From NCBI RefSeq assembly GCF_003952265.1, contig NZ_CP034438.1, positions 558,001 through 622,000 on the forward strand: 64,000 bases of DNA, given 5' to 3'. A program made the position numbers and the translations under genes. The notes under the pieces are model-generated. The model was not told the DNA's origin. It saw nothing but the letters and a program-made list of their open reading frames with translations, and did no database searches. Positions 26,506 through 35,493 of this stretch are shown here, piece by piece. Source of the DNA: Flaviflexus salsibiostraticola (GTDB lineage: Bacteria > Actinomycetota > Actinomycetes > Actinomycetales > Actinomycetaceae). The number at the start of each line of letters is the position of its first letter. Positions within the stretch are counted from its first letter, which is position 1.

Positions 26506-26534
26506 AGCATAAGAGATGCTTTCCATCGTGGCAA
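26506..26534 (-). promoter_or_regulatory. Promoter with overlapping inverted-repeat operator, leaderless transcript
   Basis: Minus strand TTGCCA (26529-26534), 17-bp spacer, TATGCT (26506-26511), then ATG 7 nt later. AAGCAT (26505-26510) and ATGCTT (26516-26521) form an inverted repeat across the -10 box and spacer, a likely binding site for the regulator encoded downstream. Confidence 0.6.
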
Positions 26535-26622
26535 GTGTTATACCAACGCGCCCTCCGTCCGGATCAGATCGGTGGCAACGTGCTGACAAGGCCTAGTCGA
26601 GTACTGACCATGGCCGAGGGCC

Positions 26623-26890
26623 TCAGGAGTACGAGTCCCACCAGTCAAGGACGCGCTTGGCACGGAGGGTCAGCCACTTTGAGCGGTCGCCTGCGGGGAC
26701 ATCGACATGAAACCAGACTCTCCCGGCGAGCCGATGACTCTGCAGCCATGAGCCACCCGCCCTGCCCGCCCATGGTGGTATAGCGACATCGCTTCGACAC
26801 CGAGCTCTCTGCCGACGGCGCGCATGTCGGGGCAACCTCGGCGGCGGGCCGCCGGGTCCCTGGAAGTGGACATTCGCCGCCGTCTTCATG
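26623..26890 (-). pseudogene. Remnant of a TetR-family regulator
   Basis: On the minus strand one short frame reads MRAVGRELGVEAMSLYHH, the recognition helix of TetR regulators, but the frame soon becomes unrelated. In a second frame the end (KWLTLRAKRVLDWWDSYS) also looks coding. No intact gene can be assembled. It probably marks decay at the edge between chromosome and island. Confidence 0.35.
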
Positions 26891-27296
26891 CTCCTTCTAA
26901 ACGCGATGATTTTGGCGACATGCCTCGCCCAGCAGTTCCCCTCAAGTGGATGACAGTCGTCTCCTCCGCCGCGCTCGCGATCTCCAACATGGCTGCCCTA
27001 CACAGGATTCCTCGACGATCTCCGCATCATCGTATGCCTCACATTCAACTCGTTCGTCGCCAGGACCGCGTGGGTCTGGAATCCAGGGTGTAGACAACGT
27101 TTTCCGCATCGGGCCGACTGGTGTGGGTCGCAGCGCCCATCCCATCAGAGCACTCGCTGGGCGTGATGACTGAACGTCCTGAATAACGCCATTGTCCGAC
27201 TGGCAAACTCCCCCGAGTGCACAGCTCGGCAGGGTCTCTCTGAGCTGACTCGTAGGACTTTCGACCGCTCTTCCGGCGGGTTCGCCACCGTGCGGA
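26891..27296. other. 406-bp stretch without a recognisable gene
   Basis: Only short overlapping frames with no start signals or known motifs. It lies between the TetR remnant and the hairpin at 27297 and may be scrambled remnant DNA. Confidence 0.4.
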
Positions 27297-27329
27297 AAGG
27301 GCTATCCAGAACCTGCTCGGATAGCCCTT
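27297..27329. terminator. Hairpin just upstream of the HTH gene
   Basis: An 11-bp perfect stem (27297-27307 with 27319-27329) and 11-nt loop directly precede the ATG at 27333. It could be a terminator of something now lost, or a recombination remnant. Confidence 0.45.
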
Positions 27330-27332
27330 CAC

Positions 27333-27749
27333 ATGCCTTTTCACTCTGTCGGGCTCCTGCGAAACTACTGCCAACAAGCCCGGAAAGCCGCGGAACTGGC
27401 CGAGCTCCTGGCCACGGCACGCGAGTCGACACGAGAGGTCAACGACCGCACGGTCCCCCAGAAGAACGCCCTCCACAGGTCGGTCGTCAAGCTCCTGATC
27501 GAGGACTACGAGGCCGGGGCGTCCACGTACGAGCTTGCCAAGCGGTACAACCTGCGCCGCAACACAGTCCGCGACACGCTCCGTCGCGCAGGATTTGATC
27601 TCAGCGCCAAGGCGAAGCGTGCAGCGGTCAGCGAGAAGCAGAAAGCTGAGGCGCGACGCTTGTTCGCCAGCGGGACGACCCGACGCGAGCTGATGGAGCT
27701 GTACGGAGTGAGCGAGTCGACGATCAGGCGGGCGCTGCGCTGTCGGTGA
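27333..27749 (+). CDS. Protein with two helix-turn-helix motifs (recombinase C-terminal-like)
   Basis: A 138-aa protein. Two HTH units are visible at about residues 62-86 (ASTYELAKRYNLRRNTVRDTLRR) and 108-135 (TTRRELMELYGVSESTIRRAL), both of the Hin/resolvase C-terminal kind. No catalytic recombinase domain is encoded with it. It may be a DNA-binding partner or leftover of a mobile element. No clear ribosome site precedes ATG 27333, so the true start may be downstream. Confidence 0.6.
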   Translation: MPFHSVGLLRNYCQQARKAAELAELLATARESTREVNDRTVPQKNALHRSVVKLLIEDYEAGASTYELAKRYNLRRNTVRDTLRRAGFDLSAKAKRAAVSEKQKAEARRLFASGTTRRELMELYGVSESTIRRALRCR

Positions 27750-27759
27750 TGAACAGCAC

Positions 27760-28032
27760 CTACTCCTCGCCGGAAGGCTCAGCGGGCGCGAAGCCCTCCT
27801 TCGCCATGATGCGGCGCGCCATTGCGAATGCATGCGCTCCAGGAGCGGAACGCTCTTGTCGCGATAGTCCTCGCGGACCCCCTCGGCTGGCCAGAGGCGC
27901 ACCTCGAGGAATCCGACCCGCTCCGCCGCATCTGTCTTCCCCAGGGCGACTGCCCCGATCTGAGCTTCGACGAGCGGCGGGAATGGAGACAGCGGAATCC
28001 GCAGCGCAACTGGTGACGCAAGCGGGCGACAT
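27760..28032 (-). pseudogene. Frameshifted gene fragment of unknown family
   Basis: On the minus strand one frame reads convincingly (PLVEAQIGAVALGKTDAAER ... RLWPAEGVREDY) and a second frame carries the end (MARRIMAKEGFAPAEPSGEE, TAG). They join only if one base is changed near 27840. No start codon is found for the first part after an upstream stop. It is probably a decayed gene at the island border. Confidence 0.35.
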
Positions 28033-28070
28033 CGCTGGGCGCTTTCCGGTTACCTCGGCAGACTAGGAGC

Positions 28071-29159
28071 ATGCATCTTCCAATCCGGGCGCAGGGCACC
28101 ACGCTGACCGATGAGCAGGCGAAGATCCTCGACGACGAGTTCTTCCTCTCCAATCCGCTCAGCCATTTCTCGTCGCGGGTCTCGATGCTGCTCGAAACCG
28201 CTCGATCGAGCTACGAGGCGAGCCCCGAGAACGAACCGGAGTTCTTCAAGACACTTGGTCTTGACAGCGCAGATTCGGCGCTCAAGTTCGATGCTCAGCA
28301 CCGCAGCGTCCAGGTCGCGATCGATGCGTTGTCTCTTCGCCATCAGGCTGCCGAAGCCCTGACCCGTTTCATCTATGCACGAGTCGCCGCGGCGCCGCGG
28401 GATGGCGATGCGAAGTCCACCTGGCTGGCCATCGCCGACAGCCCAACTCCCATGATCAAGGTCATCGAAGCCAACAAGACGGCGCTTGACGCAGACCCAC
28501 ACCGCTTCGTCCAGCTGCTCTTCCCGCCTGGCACTGTCGTTGAGGGGCCGGTTATGGGGGCTGCTGAGACGGCGGTGGCATGGGCGAATCACGCCGTGTG
28601 GTTGCTGACAAGCGATGAGCTTTCCATCAACGCAGCACACAACAAGCTCAAGCACGGCCTGGCGACGTCGGCACGCGGAGACGTGCGAATCGAGTTGATC
28701 ACGACGCCACCGAACGAGGACGGGACGATCCCCACCAGCGCCTTCGGAGAAGGCAAGTCGATTCCGCTCTTCGACCGCCCGATGCTCACGTATCTCAGCC
28801 GACCGCCCAAAGAGTTGCGACAGGGCCTAGAAGCAGTCTCCCTCCGGGTCGACCTTCCCGTAGTGCTGACCGAGACCTGGATGATGGCGAATGTGTACGC
28901 CGCGATGTTCCACATTGCTGCCTGCGAACACTATGGCGAGAACCTCCCGGAGGGCGTCGCCCCGTACCCCACGCTCGTCGTTGGACGGCTGCCAGAGCAC
29001 GTCATCGGTGGCCGTCCCCTGGGGTATCGGTCGGCGGTGACGTTGCCGCCCGATGGGACAACCGCGCCGCGCCCGTCCGGGGTCGCCTTCTTCAAGCAGT
29101 TCTGGCCGATGATCATTGACTTTGAAAGCAAGACCGAAGGCGTCGTCGTTGACGGGTAG
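28071..29159 (+). CDS. Hypothetical 362-aa protein at the island border
   Basis: A clear gene: AGGAG 5 nt before ATG 28071, good codon use and a stop 14 nt before the end of the convergent defence operon. The protein is mainly helical in its first half, has no TM helix or signal peptide, and contains an AHNKLKHGL motif near residue 190 that recalls HEPN-like helical proteins of defence loci. I do not recognise the family. Position beside the operon makes a defence role possible but unproven. Confidence 0.75.
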   Translation: MHLPIRAQGTTLTDEQAKILDDEFFLSNPLSHFSSRVSMLLETARSSYEASPENEPEFFKTLGLDSADSALKFDAQHRSVQVAIDALSLRHQAAEALTRFIYARVAAAPRDGDAKSTWLAIADSPTPMIKVIEANKTALDADPHRFVQLLFPPGTVVEGPVMGAAETAVAWANHAVWLLTSDELSINAAHNKLKHGLATSARGDVRIELITTPPNEDGTIPTSAFGEGKSIPLFDRPMLTYLSRPPKELRQGLEAVSLRVDLPVVLTETWMMANVYAAMFHIAACEHYGENLPEGVAPYPTLVVGRLPEHVIGGRPLGYRSAVTLPPDGTTAPRPSGVAFFKQFWPMIIDFESKTEGVVVDG

Positions 29160-29173
29160 CCGGGCGGATCAGA

Positions 29174-29941
29174 TCAGTTGAAACGGAACGTGCGGTACGA
29201 GCTCTGTACGTTGAAGCGGCGGCCTTCCTTCCGTCGCTGCAGGAACCCCGCGACCGTGTCAACGTCGTCCGGCCGCATGCCGAGTGCCCGGCACTTGGCG
29301 CGCACCTGTTCGACGGTGATCGGCACCCAGCGCTCCGGCCTGTTCATCATGTCTGCTTTGAGTTTGTCTTCTTCATTCCACTTCAAACCCGACGAGTAGC
29401 CAGCCGCCATCGCCGCGATGTACTCGAGAATCCCATCCACCCCGTTCGGCAACGGTTCCTGCCGATCTGCTGGCTCCTCGACAGGCTGAGGCTCGACGGT
29501 GCGCCCATGAAACAGTTGGACAGGGGTGGCGTCTTCGATCCACTCCGCCGTCTCGTCCTCATTCCACTCGATGACCGCAAGCGCGTCAGCGTCAACGCCC
29601 CACAGGCCATTCAGGTGCTTCCGGTTCGGCCAGGCGTAGAGCACACGGCGGCCCGCGAGCGACCCCGTCGAGAAGCCCCTCCATGAAAGATGAGTGACTC
29701 CCGATGTCACCACCAGCCGCTTCAGGATGTCGCTGTGCACCTGCTTCTGCGGGGTCACGACAACGACAGGACCGCCAGGTTGATCCGCGAGCCACTGAAT
29801 CGCACGCAGGTTCTGCGGCTCGCGAGAGGTCTCCCCCTCGCTGAGCCGCGAGATCGCGACGGGGAACGTATACGCGTGGGATGTCATCAGCAGCGCCTCA
29901 CTTCGTGTTGGGCTACTCACGGTAGTGGTGGCCACCGACAT
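29174..29941 (-). CDS. Hypothetical 255-aa protein, last gene of the defence operon
   Basis: It starts 33 nt after the UvrD-like gene and is probably co-transcribed. The N-terminal half looks like an alpha/beta nucleotide-binding-like core: strand PVVVVTPQKQ near residue 57 and an acidic ADALAVIEWNEDET segment near 120 that resembles a degenerate helicase motif II, without a Walker A. The C-terminal part (VPITVEQVRAKCRALGMRPDD) is helical. ATG 29941 is the likely start, ATG 29887 an alternative. I cannot name a family. Confidence 0.7.
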   Translation of the reverse strand: MSVATTTVSSPTRSEALLMTSHAYTFPVAISRLSEGETSREPQNLRAIQWLADQPGGPVVVVTPQKQVHSDILKRLVVTSGVTHLSWRGFSTGSLAGRRVLYAWPNRKHLNGLWGVDADALAVIEWNEDETAEWIEDATPVQLFHGRTVEPQPVEEPADRQEPLPNGVDGILEYIAAMAAGYSSGLKWNEEDKLKADMMNRPERWVPITVEQVRAKCRALGMRPDDVDTVAGFLQRRKEGRRFNVQSSYRTFRFN

Positions 29942-29974
29942 TCTTAGGTTGGAAAGCGCGGCGATTGTGCGTCC

Positions 29975-31702
29975 TCAGTTTGAGAACGACGAACTCGCTG
30001 GTGTTACGAGATCTGGAGCGCCCCGCGGTCGAATGATCGCCACTTGGTGCCGCGCACGTGTGATGCCGACCCGCAGCAGGCGTCGCGATGCGGCGCGCTG
30101 CGCCTCGGTGTCGGTGTCGCGGAAGAAGCTGCCCTGGTATTGCCCTTCAACGAGCAGGACGCCGTCGAACTCTTTGCCCTTGGCCTTGTGGATGGTCATG
30201 AGGACGCAGCCGCGTGGGTCGCGCTGATCGGACTGAAGCCTGCCCGCCTCGAGCGCGCGGCGAACCAGGTCGATGGCGCGGCCGTAGCTACCGCGAAGAT
30301 CCCAAGCTGAGGCGAGGCGGCTTCCGATCTCGTCGGTTGCTCGGAAGAGCCGGACGAACTTGGCGTTGGCTAGTAGATCCGACAAGTCGTTCCCGGCCGC
30401 CAGCAGATCACGCGCGTGTAGCCAGTCCCTTGCAGGATCACCCTGAAGCACCAGACCGTTGTCGTAGGAGGCGGTGAGACCCTTGGCGCTGGCCAGCCGC
30501 TGCGTCTCACCTCTGCGCGCTCGGTCTGCGGCGGTACGGTATCGCTCGCTGGTCTGCCGGGCGGCGTTGCTCGCACTGGCAGCGTTCTTCGCATCGAAAT
30601 AGTCGGCGATGCGGTCGAAGGTCTGGCCGAGCGCCGTTTCCTTGGGGCAGCCCGGCCATTCCAGAATCGAAGCTACTACCAAAGCAGCTGCTGCCGTGAG
30701 GTCGGCGTCCCACAGCACATCGTGCTCGACGGGTTTGATCGTCTGGCCGTTGAAGTTGTGCTCTTGCCCCAGGACCGTCGACAGCTTTCCGACGAGCGCG
30801 TTCGTTCTGGCGAGTACCACTACGGACGGGTGAGCGACCCCCGCCTTGCGGAGCGAGCCGAGCATCCAGACTACCCCGGCGTGGACGGTGCTATCGAACG
30901 CGTTCGGCCAGTAGGCGCGCGTGATCACATCCTTGGTCTCAGGCAGAGGCCGGTTCGTCAGGACGGCGTTGGCGTACTGCAGGATGCCGGCGTCGGGGCT
31001 TCGATGGTTCTCCCCGCTGAGATCGAACTCGGCCGGGCTGAGGTGGGTGCGCAGGTGATTGAGGCGCTCCGGATCCACGCGAGCGTCATAGTCGAAGATC
31101 CGCTGATCAGGGTCGGCCATAAACACGGTCTTTGACCGCGTCGACAGCGCCTTGACCAGCGCCCACTGCGCGTCATCGGTGTCCTGGAACTCGTCCAGGA
31201 TGATCACGGGGTACTTGTTGGCGAGCAGCGATGCAATCGACGCGCTGCCAGCAACGAGTTGGGCGGCAGCGGCTGCGAACTGTCCGAATGTGAAGCGGCC
31301 GTCATCGCGCGCAAGACGTTCGGCCTCAGCGCCCCAGTCACCATCGAAGGCAGCCTTGGCGAGGTTCTCCTCGCCGGGATAGACAATGCGCGGAACGCTC
31401 CCGGTAAGCATGCGACCGTGCGCTCGAAGAATGTCCATGGCGAACGCATGGTAGGTGCGCACGGCGATCTGCCGCCGCTCGTCCGAGCGCAAGATGTCAC
31501 GGCAGCGGATCTCGACCTGGCGGACGGCTGCGCGAGAGAAACTGAGGAACAGGATCTCTTGGCCAGGTTCTAGGGCGGGAATCATCTCCTGGGCTTTCAG
31601 CAGCGACAGCGTGGTCTTGCCGGAGCCGGGGCCGCCGAGTACCAGGACAGGGCAGTCGCGATCCAGCGCTTCCTGGGCGGTCTTGGAAAGCTGCACCTCC
31701 AC
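29975..31702 (-). CDS. UvrD/Rep-like superfamily 1 helicase (GajB-like)
   Basis: A 575-aa SF1A helicase: motif I GGPGSGKTT (23-31), motif II DEFQDTDDAQ (170-179), motif V region MTIHKAKGKEFDGV near 505 and motif VI RLLRVGITRARH near 545. It follows the OLD-family nuclease gene by 5 nt. In Gabija, GajB is a UvrD-like helicase that follows GajA (OLD-type) and acts with it against phage; the pair here matches that logic, though GajB proteins are usually nearer 490 aa. GTG 31702 is the start. Confidence 0.85.
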   Translation of the reverse strand: MEVQLSKTAQEALDRDCPVLVLGGPGSGKTTLSLLKAQEMIPALEPGQEILFLSFSRAAVRQVEIRCRDILRSDERRQIAVRTYHAFAMDILRAHGRMLTGSVPRIVYPGEENLAKAAFDGDWGAEAERLARDDGRFTFGQFAAAAAQLVAGSASIASLLANKYPVIILDEFQDTDDAQWALVKALSTRSKTVFMADPDQRIFDYDARVDPERLNHLRTHLSPAEFDLSGENHRSPDAGILQYANAVLTNRPLPETKDVITRAYWPNAFDSTVHAGVVWMLGSLRKAGVAHPSVVVLARTNALVGKLSTVLGQEHNFNGQTIKPVEHDVLWDADLTAAAALVVASILEWPGCPKETALGQTFDRIADYFDAKNAASASNAARQTSERYRTAADRARRGETQRLASAKGLTASYDNGLVLQGDPARDWLHARDLLAAGNDLSDLLANAKFVRLFRATDEIGSRLASAWDLRGSYGRAIDLVRRALEAGRLQSDQRDPRGCVLMTIHKAKGKEFDGVLLVEGQYQGSFFRDTDTEAQRAASRRLLRVGITRARHQVAIIRPRGAPDLVTPASSSFSN

Positions 31703-31707
31703 GGTGC

Positions 31708-33567
31708 CTACTCCTCGGGCTCCGCGGCGTCGGCCGTCGGCGCAGAAGTGTCGTCATCCAGTATCAACTCAGGCTGGTCCTGGAGCTGCTCGTTGATGAT
31801 CAGGAGCGCATCACGGATGAAGGCCGGCAGTTCGGCCTCGGTCTCGCACTGCTCGATGAGCGTTCCGGTGTACCCGAAGCCGAACGCATCGCCCTTGCGA
31901 GCCTTCAGCACCTTCGCTGCCAACTCGGCCAAGTCGCCGTCAGCAACCTGGTCAGCCACGTATGGGTGGCTTGACGGGTAGTCGTCGCGCCGCACGACTT
32001 CGTCGAGGAAGCTTCGCAGCACTCGCGTCGGAACCTGCTTCACGAGGATCTGCTCGATGCCGGTCTCCGGTGATTCCCAGAACTCGTCGAACGACTTGAT
32101 GTTCTCCGTCGCGTCCGCTGCATCCGGGGCGTTCAGCTTGTCGCGCATGCCGTAAACCCGCTTGCCGAGCGCCTTGAAGATCGGGGCGTAGCGCGGGACT
32201 TCGCGGTCATTACCTGCGTTGAAGAGGGTGACTCCGGTGAGGTCGACGTGCGAGTAGTCGTCTCGGAAGCGTTCGAGCGCCGAGGAGACGGCGTGCACGG
32301 TAACCATCTCCGTCTGTCCCTCGAGGACAAAGACGGCACGGCTCAGTATCGCTTCGGCAAACTGGCGGCGTTGCGTGCGGTAGGTCTTCGGCTTGACGCT
32401 CGCGGTATCGATTGGCGCGCCGGAGACGGTGTCTCCGTCACGCGAGAGGATGACCACGTTCTCCGGGTCGAATTGCTCGATGACGTAGGGCGAGTGAGAC
32501 GTAACGATCGACTGTCCCATCTGTTGCACCACGTACTTCGTCACGCGCCGCTGGGTGTGTGGAGGAAGCGCGATCTCCGGCTCCTCCATCACGAAGATGA
32601 CCGACTGGTCTTCCTTGAGATCCGCGATAATCGTCAGCAACGCAAAGACCAGCAGGTTGATCGAGCCGGTGCCCTGCTTGGCAAACGGTACTGAGTGGTT
32701 GCTCGGTTGCGTCGCAACGAAGAGCCGCACGACCTCGCGCAGATGCTCGCGCGTCAGATCTGAGGCGAAGAACGCGGCAGAGTCCTCACCTGGGGCCAGG
32801 TTGACGAACTTACCGAGACGCGTGCGGATGTTCTCTCGGATGACCTTGAGCTGTTCGATCTCTCCGATAGCCGGATCGAGGTCTTGCAGCGCGCCAAGCG
32901 CGTCCCGCCACATCTCCGCTGCGCCCTCACCGCCGAGTCGGAGAATGGTGTCGAGCAGCGAACCGCGCTGCAGGCTGAGCGCACGAGATCCCGTGCGCAG
33001 CGCTCGCAAGAAGATGAAGCCGCAAAGCCGCTTGTGCGCACGGCTGAACTGTGCACGGCCCGCTCCGAGTGATGCGCGCTCATCTTCGTCGAGCTCGTCG
33101 AACCCGGGTAGCGGGTGGTCGAAGAAAGTGTCCCCGATGAAGTCGTCCTCTTCACGGTCATAGCGCCCGATGAAGATGACGGGGAGTGCCCAGACGATTC
33201 CATCGCCGTCGGCAGATTGGAGGCTGTCGGGTTCTTCATCGATGAACGAGAGCGCCTCGTCGTCCCAGCGTCGAACGTGCTGGAAGAACCGGCGCAGCTG
33301 CTCGTCCGAGAGGTCAGTGAGCACTGCGCGCACGCGAATCTCACGTGGGCCGCCCTCATCGCCGAGGTAGTCACCGTGGGAGAAGTCATGCTCGTCGATG
33401 ACCGGTCTGCGATAGAGGCGCTCTGGCCCCAGGACCACCTCCAGCGCTTCGCACACCGTGGACTTGCCGATGTTGTTTCCGCCGACCAGCAGAGTGTGCT
33501 GTTGGAAGACCACCCGGCCCTCTGTGATGCCACGGAAGTTCTCGATCTCGAGCTTTCTGACCCTCAT
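31708..33567 (-). CDS. OLD-family ATP-dependent endonuclease (GajA-like)
   Basis: A 619-aa protein. ABC-type ATPase: Walker A GGNNIGKST (29-37), Walker B VIFVMEEPE (323-331) and H-loop TSHSP (356-360). A C-terminal TOPRIM domain follows: Glu416 in LEGQTE and Asp476 in YGMRDK. OLD-type proteins nick or degrade DNA when their ATPase state is relieved. The usual DxD of TOPRIM reads D-K-L here, a visible variation. The start overlaps the AAA gene stop (ATGA). Confidence 0.87.
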   Translation of the reverse strand: MRVRKLEIENFRGITEGRVVFQQHTLLVGGNNIGKSTVCEALEVVLGPERLYRRPVIDEHDFSHGDYLGDEGGPREIRVRAVLTDLSDEQLRRFFQHVRRWDDEALSFIDEEPDSLQSADGDGIVWALPVIFIGRYDREEDDFIGDTFFDHPLPGFDELDEDERASLGAGRAQFSRAHKRLCGFIFLRALRTGSRALSLQRGSLLDTILRLGGEGAAEMWRDALGALQDLDPAIGEIEQLKVIRENIRTRLGKFVNLAPGEDSAAFFASDLTREHLREVVRLFVATQPSNHSVPFAKQGTGSINLLVFALLTIIADLKEDQSVIFVMEEPEIALPPHTQRRVTKYVVQQMGQSIVTSHSPYVIEQFDPENVVILSRDGDTVSGAPIDTASVKPKTYRTQRRQFAEAILSRAVFVLEGQTEMVTVHAVSSALERFRDDYSHVDLTGVTLFNAGNDREVPRYAPIFKALGKRVYGMRDKLNAPDAADATENIKSFDEFWESPETGIEQILVKQVPTRVLRSFLDEVVRRDDYPSSHPYVADQVADGDLAELAAKVLKARKGDAFGFGYTGTLIEQCETEAELPAFIRDALLIINEQLQDQPELILDDDTSAPTADAAEPEE

Positions 33568-34736
33568 GCCGCTGTCTCCTCGTCATCGGGGACGGTTGCG
33601 ACGGTGGGATCAGGCGTTTCGTCCAGCACCGCACGGACCAGCAGCAGCGAGATCACCTCATCGACCAGCTTTCCGAGCTTGCGGACATTGCCAGTGCTGC
33701 TCGCGCGAGCGTGTAGCAAAGACTTGATCTCGTCGCTATTGAGCGCTGCTCGCTCATGGAGCGAGAGAGCCTCAAGGCGACCATCTACCAGCCGATCGAT
33801 GACCTGCTTGATCTCGTCCTGAGACAGCGGCTCGAAGGGGATCAACGCATCGAAGCGGGAGTACAAGGCATCCCCAAGCGCTTGACGTATCTCGTCTTCC
33901 GAGCCGTAGTTCGAGGTGCAGATGATCAGCGCCGGGCCGAGTTGCACCCGGTAGTTCTTATCTTGAAAGACGCCTTCGTCGAAGACCTCGTAAAAAGCAC
34001 TATGGAAGACAGAGTTGGCCTTGTCGAACTCGTCGATCAGGATCACGCCCGAGGAACGGTCAAGTAGATCCCGCGCAAACGAACTTTCGGAGTGGGTGCC
34101 GCCGAAGACATAGGAGGCGAACTTGTCGCTATGGAACATCGAGAACTGCTTGCGCAGCAACTTCCCGCCCAGAAGACCGTTGATGAACTGAGCGGTCTCC
34201 GTCTTGCCCACGCCTGACGGGCCATAGAACATTAGGACGACCGGCTTGGCGCGTCGATCCGTCGTTAGCGGGTAGAGAGCAGCCAGCATCCGCTCTCGAA
34301 CTCTCTGCTGGCCGACAAGATGATCAGCGAAGCCGTCGCGGAACTGGATCAGAGTGTCACGCGTGACGAGCGGGTAGGTAAACGACTCCACCTTCGTCTT
34401 GAACACTCGGTCAAGCTGCGTATGGATGAGCTCCGGTGGGTTGTGCAGGAGCAGCTGCTTCGGATTGATCTCCCGCACGAGACCAACGAAGTTGGTGATG
34501 GCATGCTCATGGACGCTCGCGTAGTCGCTGGACATCGCGACAAGGCGGTCTGGCCGCGGCGCTGGCGGCTCCTCCTCAGTCCTCTCCTGCCCGTCGACGG
34601 TATGCCGGATGCGGCGCCTGGCTTCGTCGCGCTCGTTGACCGCGTCAAGCAGGTATCGTCGCGACCCCTTGCCGAGTTGCTTCTCGAACCATGCAAGAGG
34701 GCCGTAGTAGACGGTGACCTTCGTGTCACTCCCCAT
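33564..34736 (-). CDS. ClpB/ClpA-type AAA+ ATPase
   Basis: A 390-aa protein with an N-terminal unknown region (about 1-130) and one AAA_2 module: Walker A YGPSGVGKT (171-179), Walker B VILIDEFDKA (231-240), sensor ICTSNYGS and an Arg finger in LYSRFD (294), followed by a ClpB-like lid. Single-ring ATPases of this kind remodel protein or protein-DNA complexes. ATG 34736 lies inside the DUF6414 gene (11-nt overlap) with GGGAG upstream. It probably couples the restriction half and the OLD/UvrD half of the operon. Confidence 0.85.
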   Translation of the reverse strand: MGSDTKVTVYYGPLAWFEKQLGKGSRRYLLDAVNERDEARRRIRHTVDGQERTEEEPPAPRPDRLVAMSSDYASVHEHAITNFVGLVREINPKQLLLHNPPELIHTQLDRVFKTKVESFTYPLVTRDTLIQFRDGFADHLVGQQRVRERMLAALYPLTTDRRAKPVVLMFYGPSGVGKTETAQFINGLLGGKLLRKQFSMFHSDKFASYVFGGTHSESSFARDLLDRSSGVILIDEFDKANSVFHSAFYEVFDEGVFQDKNYRVQLGPALIICTSNYGSEDEIRQALGDALYSRFDALIPFEPLSQDEIKQVIDRLVDGRLEALSLHERAALNSDEIKSLLHARASSTGNVRKLGKLVDEVISLLLVRAVLDETPDPTVATVPDDEETAA

Positions 34737-35493
34737 ACTCGACTCCCGCAAGGATGACGTCGTACACATCGAGAAGCGTGCTCGGCTCTGCTGAGGGTCC
34801 GTCGACCACGTCCAGACCTGTCAACGGTGCGGGCTCCGCACCGGGCGCCATCTCGGCCTGCATCGTCAGGCTGGACTCTGCGGCCTTGCCGACGCAGATA
34901 CCGTGAAACACGAGTCGCATGCGGCCGAGATCAACCAGCCCGTAGTTGTTGCGGAAGGCCTGGATGTTGAAGCGCAAGATGCGCTTCGCGCCGTCCACGC
35001 TCTGCCCGAGTAGCTCGTAGTAGCCCTTTGCTGACGTCAGCGCACTATCCAGTTCAGCAAGATTGACGGGTAGCTCATCGATCTTGAGCATCGCCAGGTA
35101 CGGCGTATACATCTTCATGTATGCCGCTGAGTCGCTGCGAGCAGTGACCGTTAGGCCATCCAGCCGCTCGATGCCCTTCAGATCGTCGAGCTTGCTGAGA
35201 TAGTCGGTCAGGATCGTGTTCGAGAGCGTCTTGTTGAGGATGCTGCGCCCGACCGCCGACGCACTCGCGGCGGCACTGGCCTCCGCCGATCCTCCGAAGA
35301 ACGGGAGCCAGTTAAACTTCGCAGCGGCCTTCGCGCGCGCCTCAGCCTCAACTTCAGCGGCCCGTTCCTTGGTCGACTCCTTCGAAGAAGTCTCTTTGCC
35401 GCCGGCCACGATATCCAGCAAGTCGGACGCCGACTCCTCATCGAAGTAGACAATCTTGATCAATGACACCTGTGTCGTGTTCTGCTTCGTCAT
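34726..35493 (-). CDS. DUF6414-like protein
   Basis: A 255-aa protein starting at ATG 35493, overlapping the Res stop in ATGA with GGAGG just before. The N-terminus LIKIVYFDEESASDLLDIV agrees with the DUF6414 opening pattern; residues about 35-60 form a charged helix (KESTKERAAEVEAEARAKAA), followed by a small alpha/beta part. No catalytic motif is evident. Proteins of this kind are known from defence neighbourhoods but the function is not established; it may be an effector, sensor or adaptor for the AAA+ protein. Confidence 0.65.
   Translation of the reverse strand: MTKQNTTQVSLIKIVYFDEESASDLLDIVAGGKETSSKESTKERAAEVEAEARAKAAAKFNWLPFFGGSAEASAAASASAVGRSILNKTLSNTILTDYLSKLDDLKGIERLDGLTVTARSDSAAYMKMYTPYLAMLKIDELPVNLAELDSALTSAKGYYELLGQSVDGAKRILRFNIQAFRNNYGLVDLGRMRLVFHGICVGKAAESSLTMQAEMAPGAEPAPLTGLDVVDGPSAEPSTLLDVYDVILAGVEYGE

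Noticed and set aside
27297..27329. Attachment site at the hairpin near the island border
   Set aside because: No matching direct repeat, tRNA end or integrase gene could be found.
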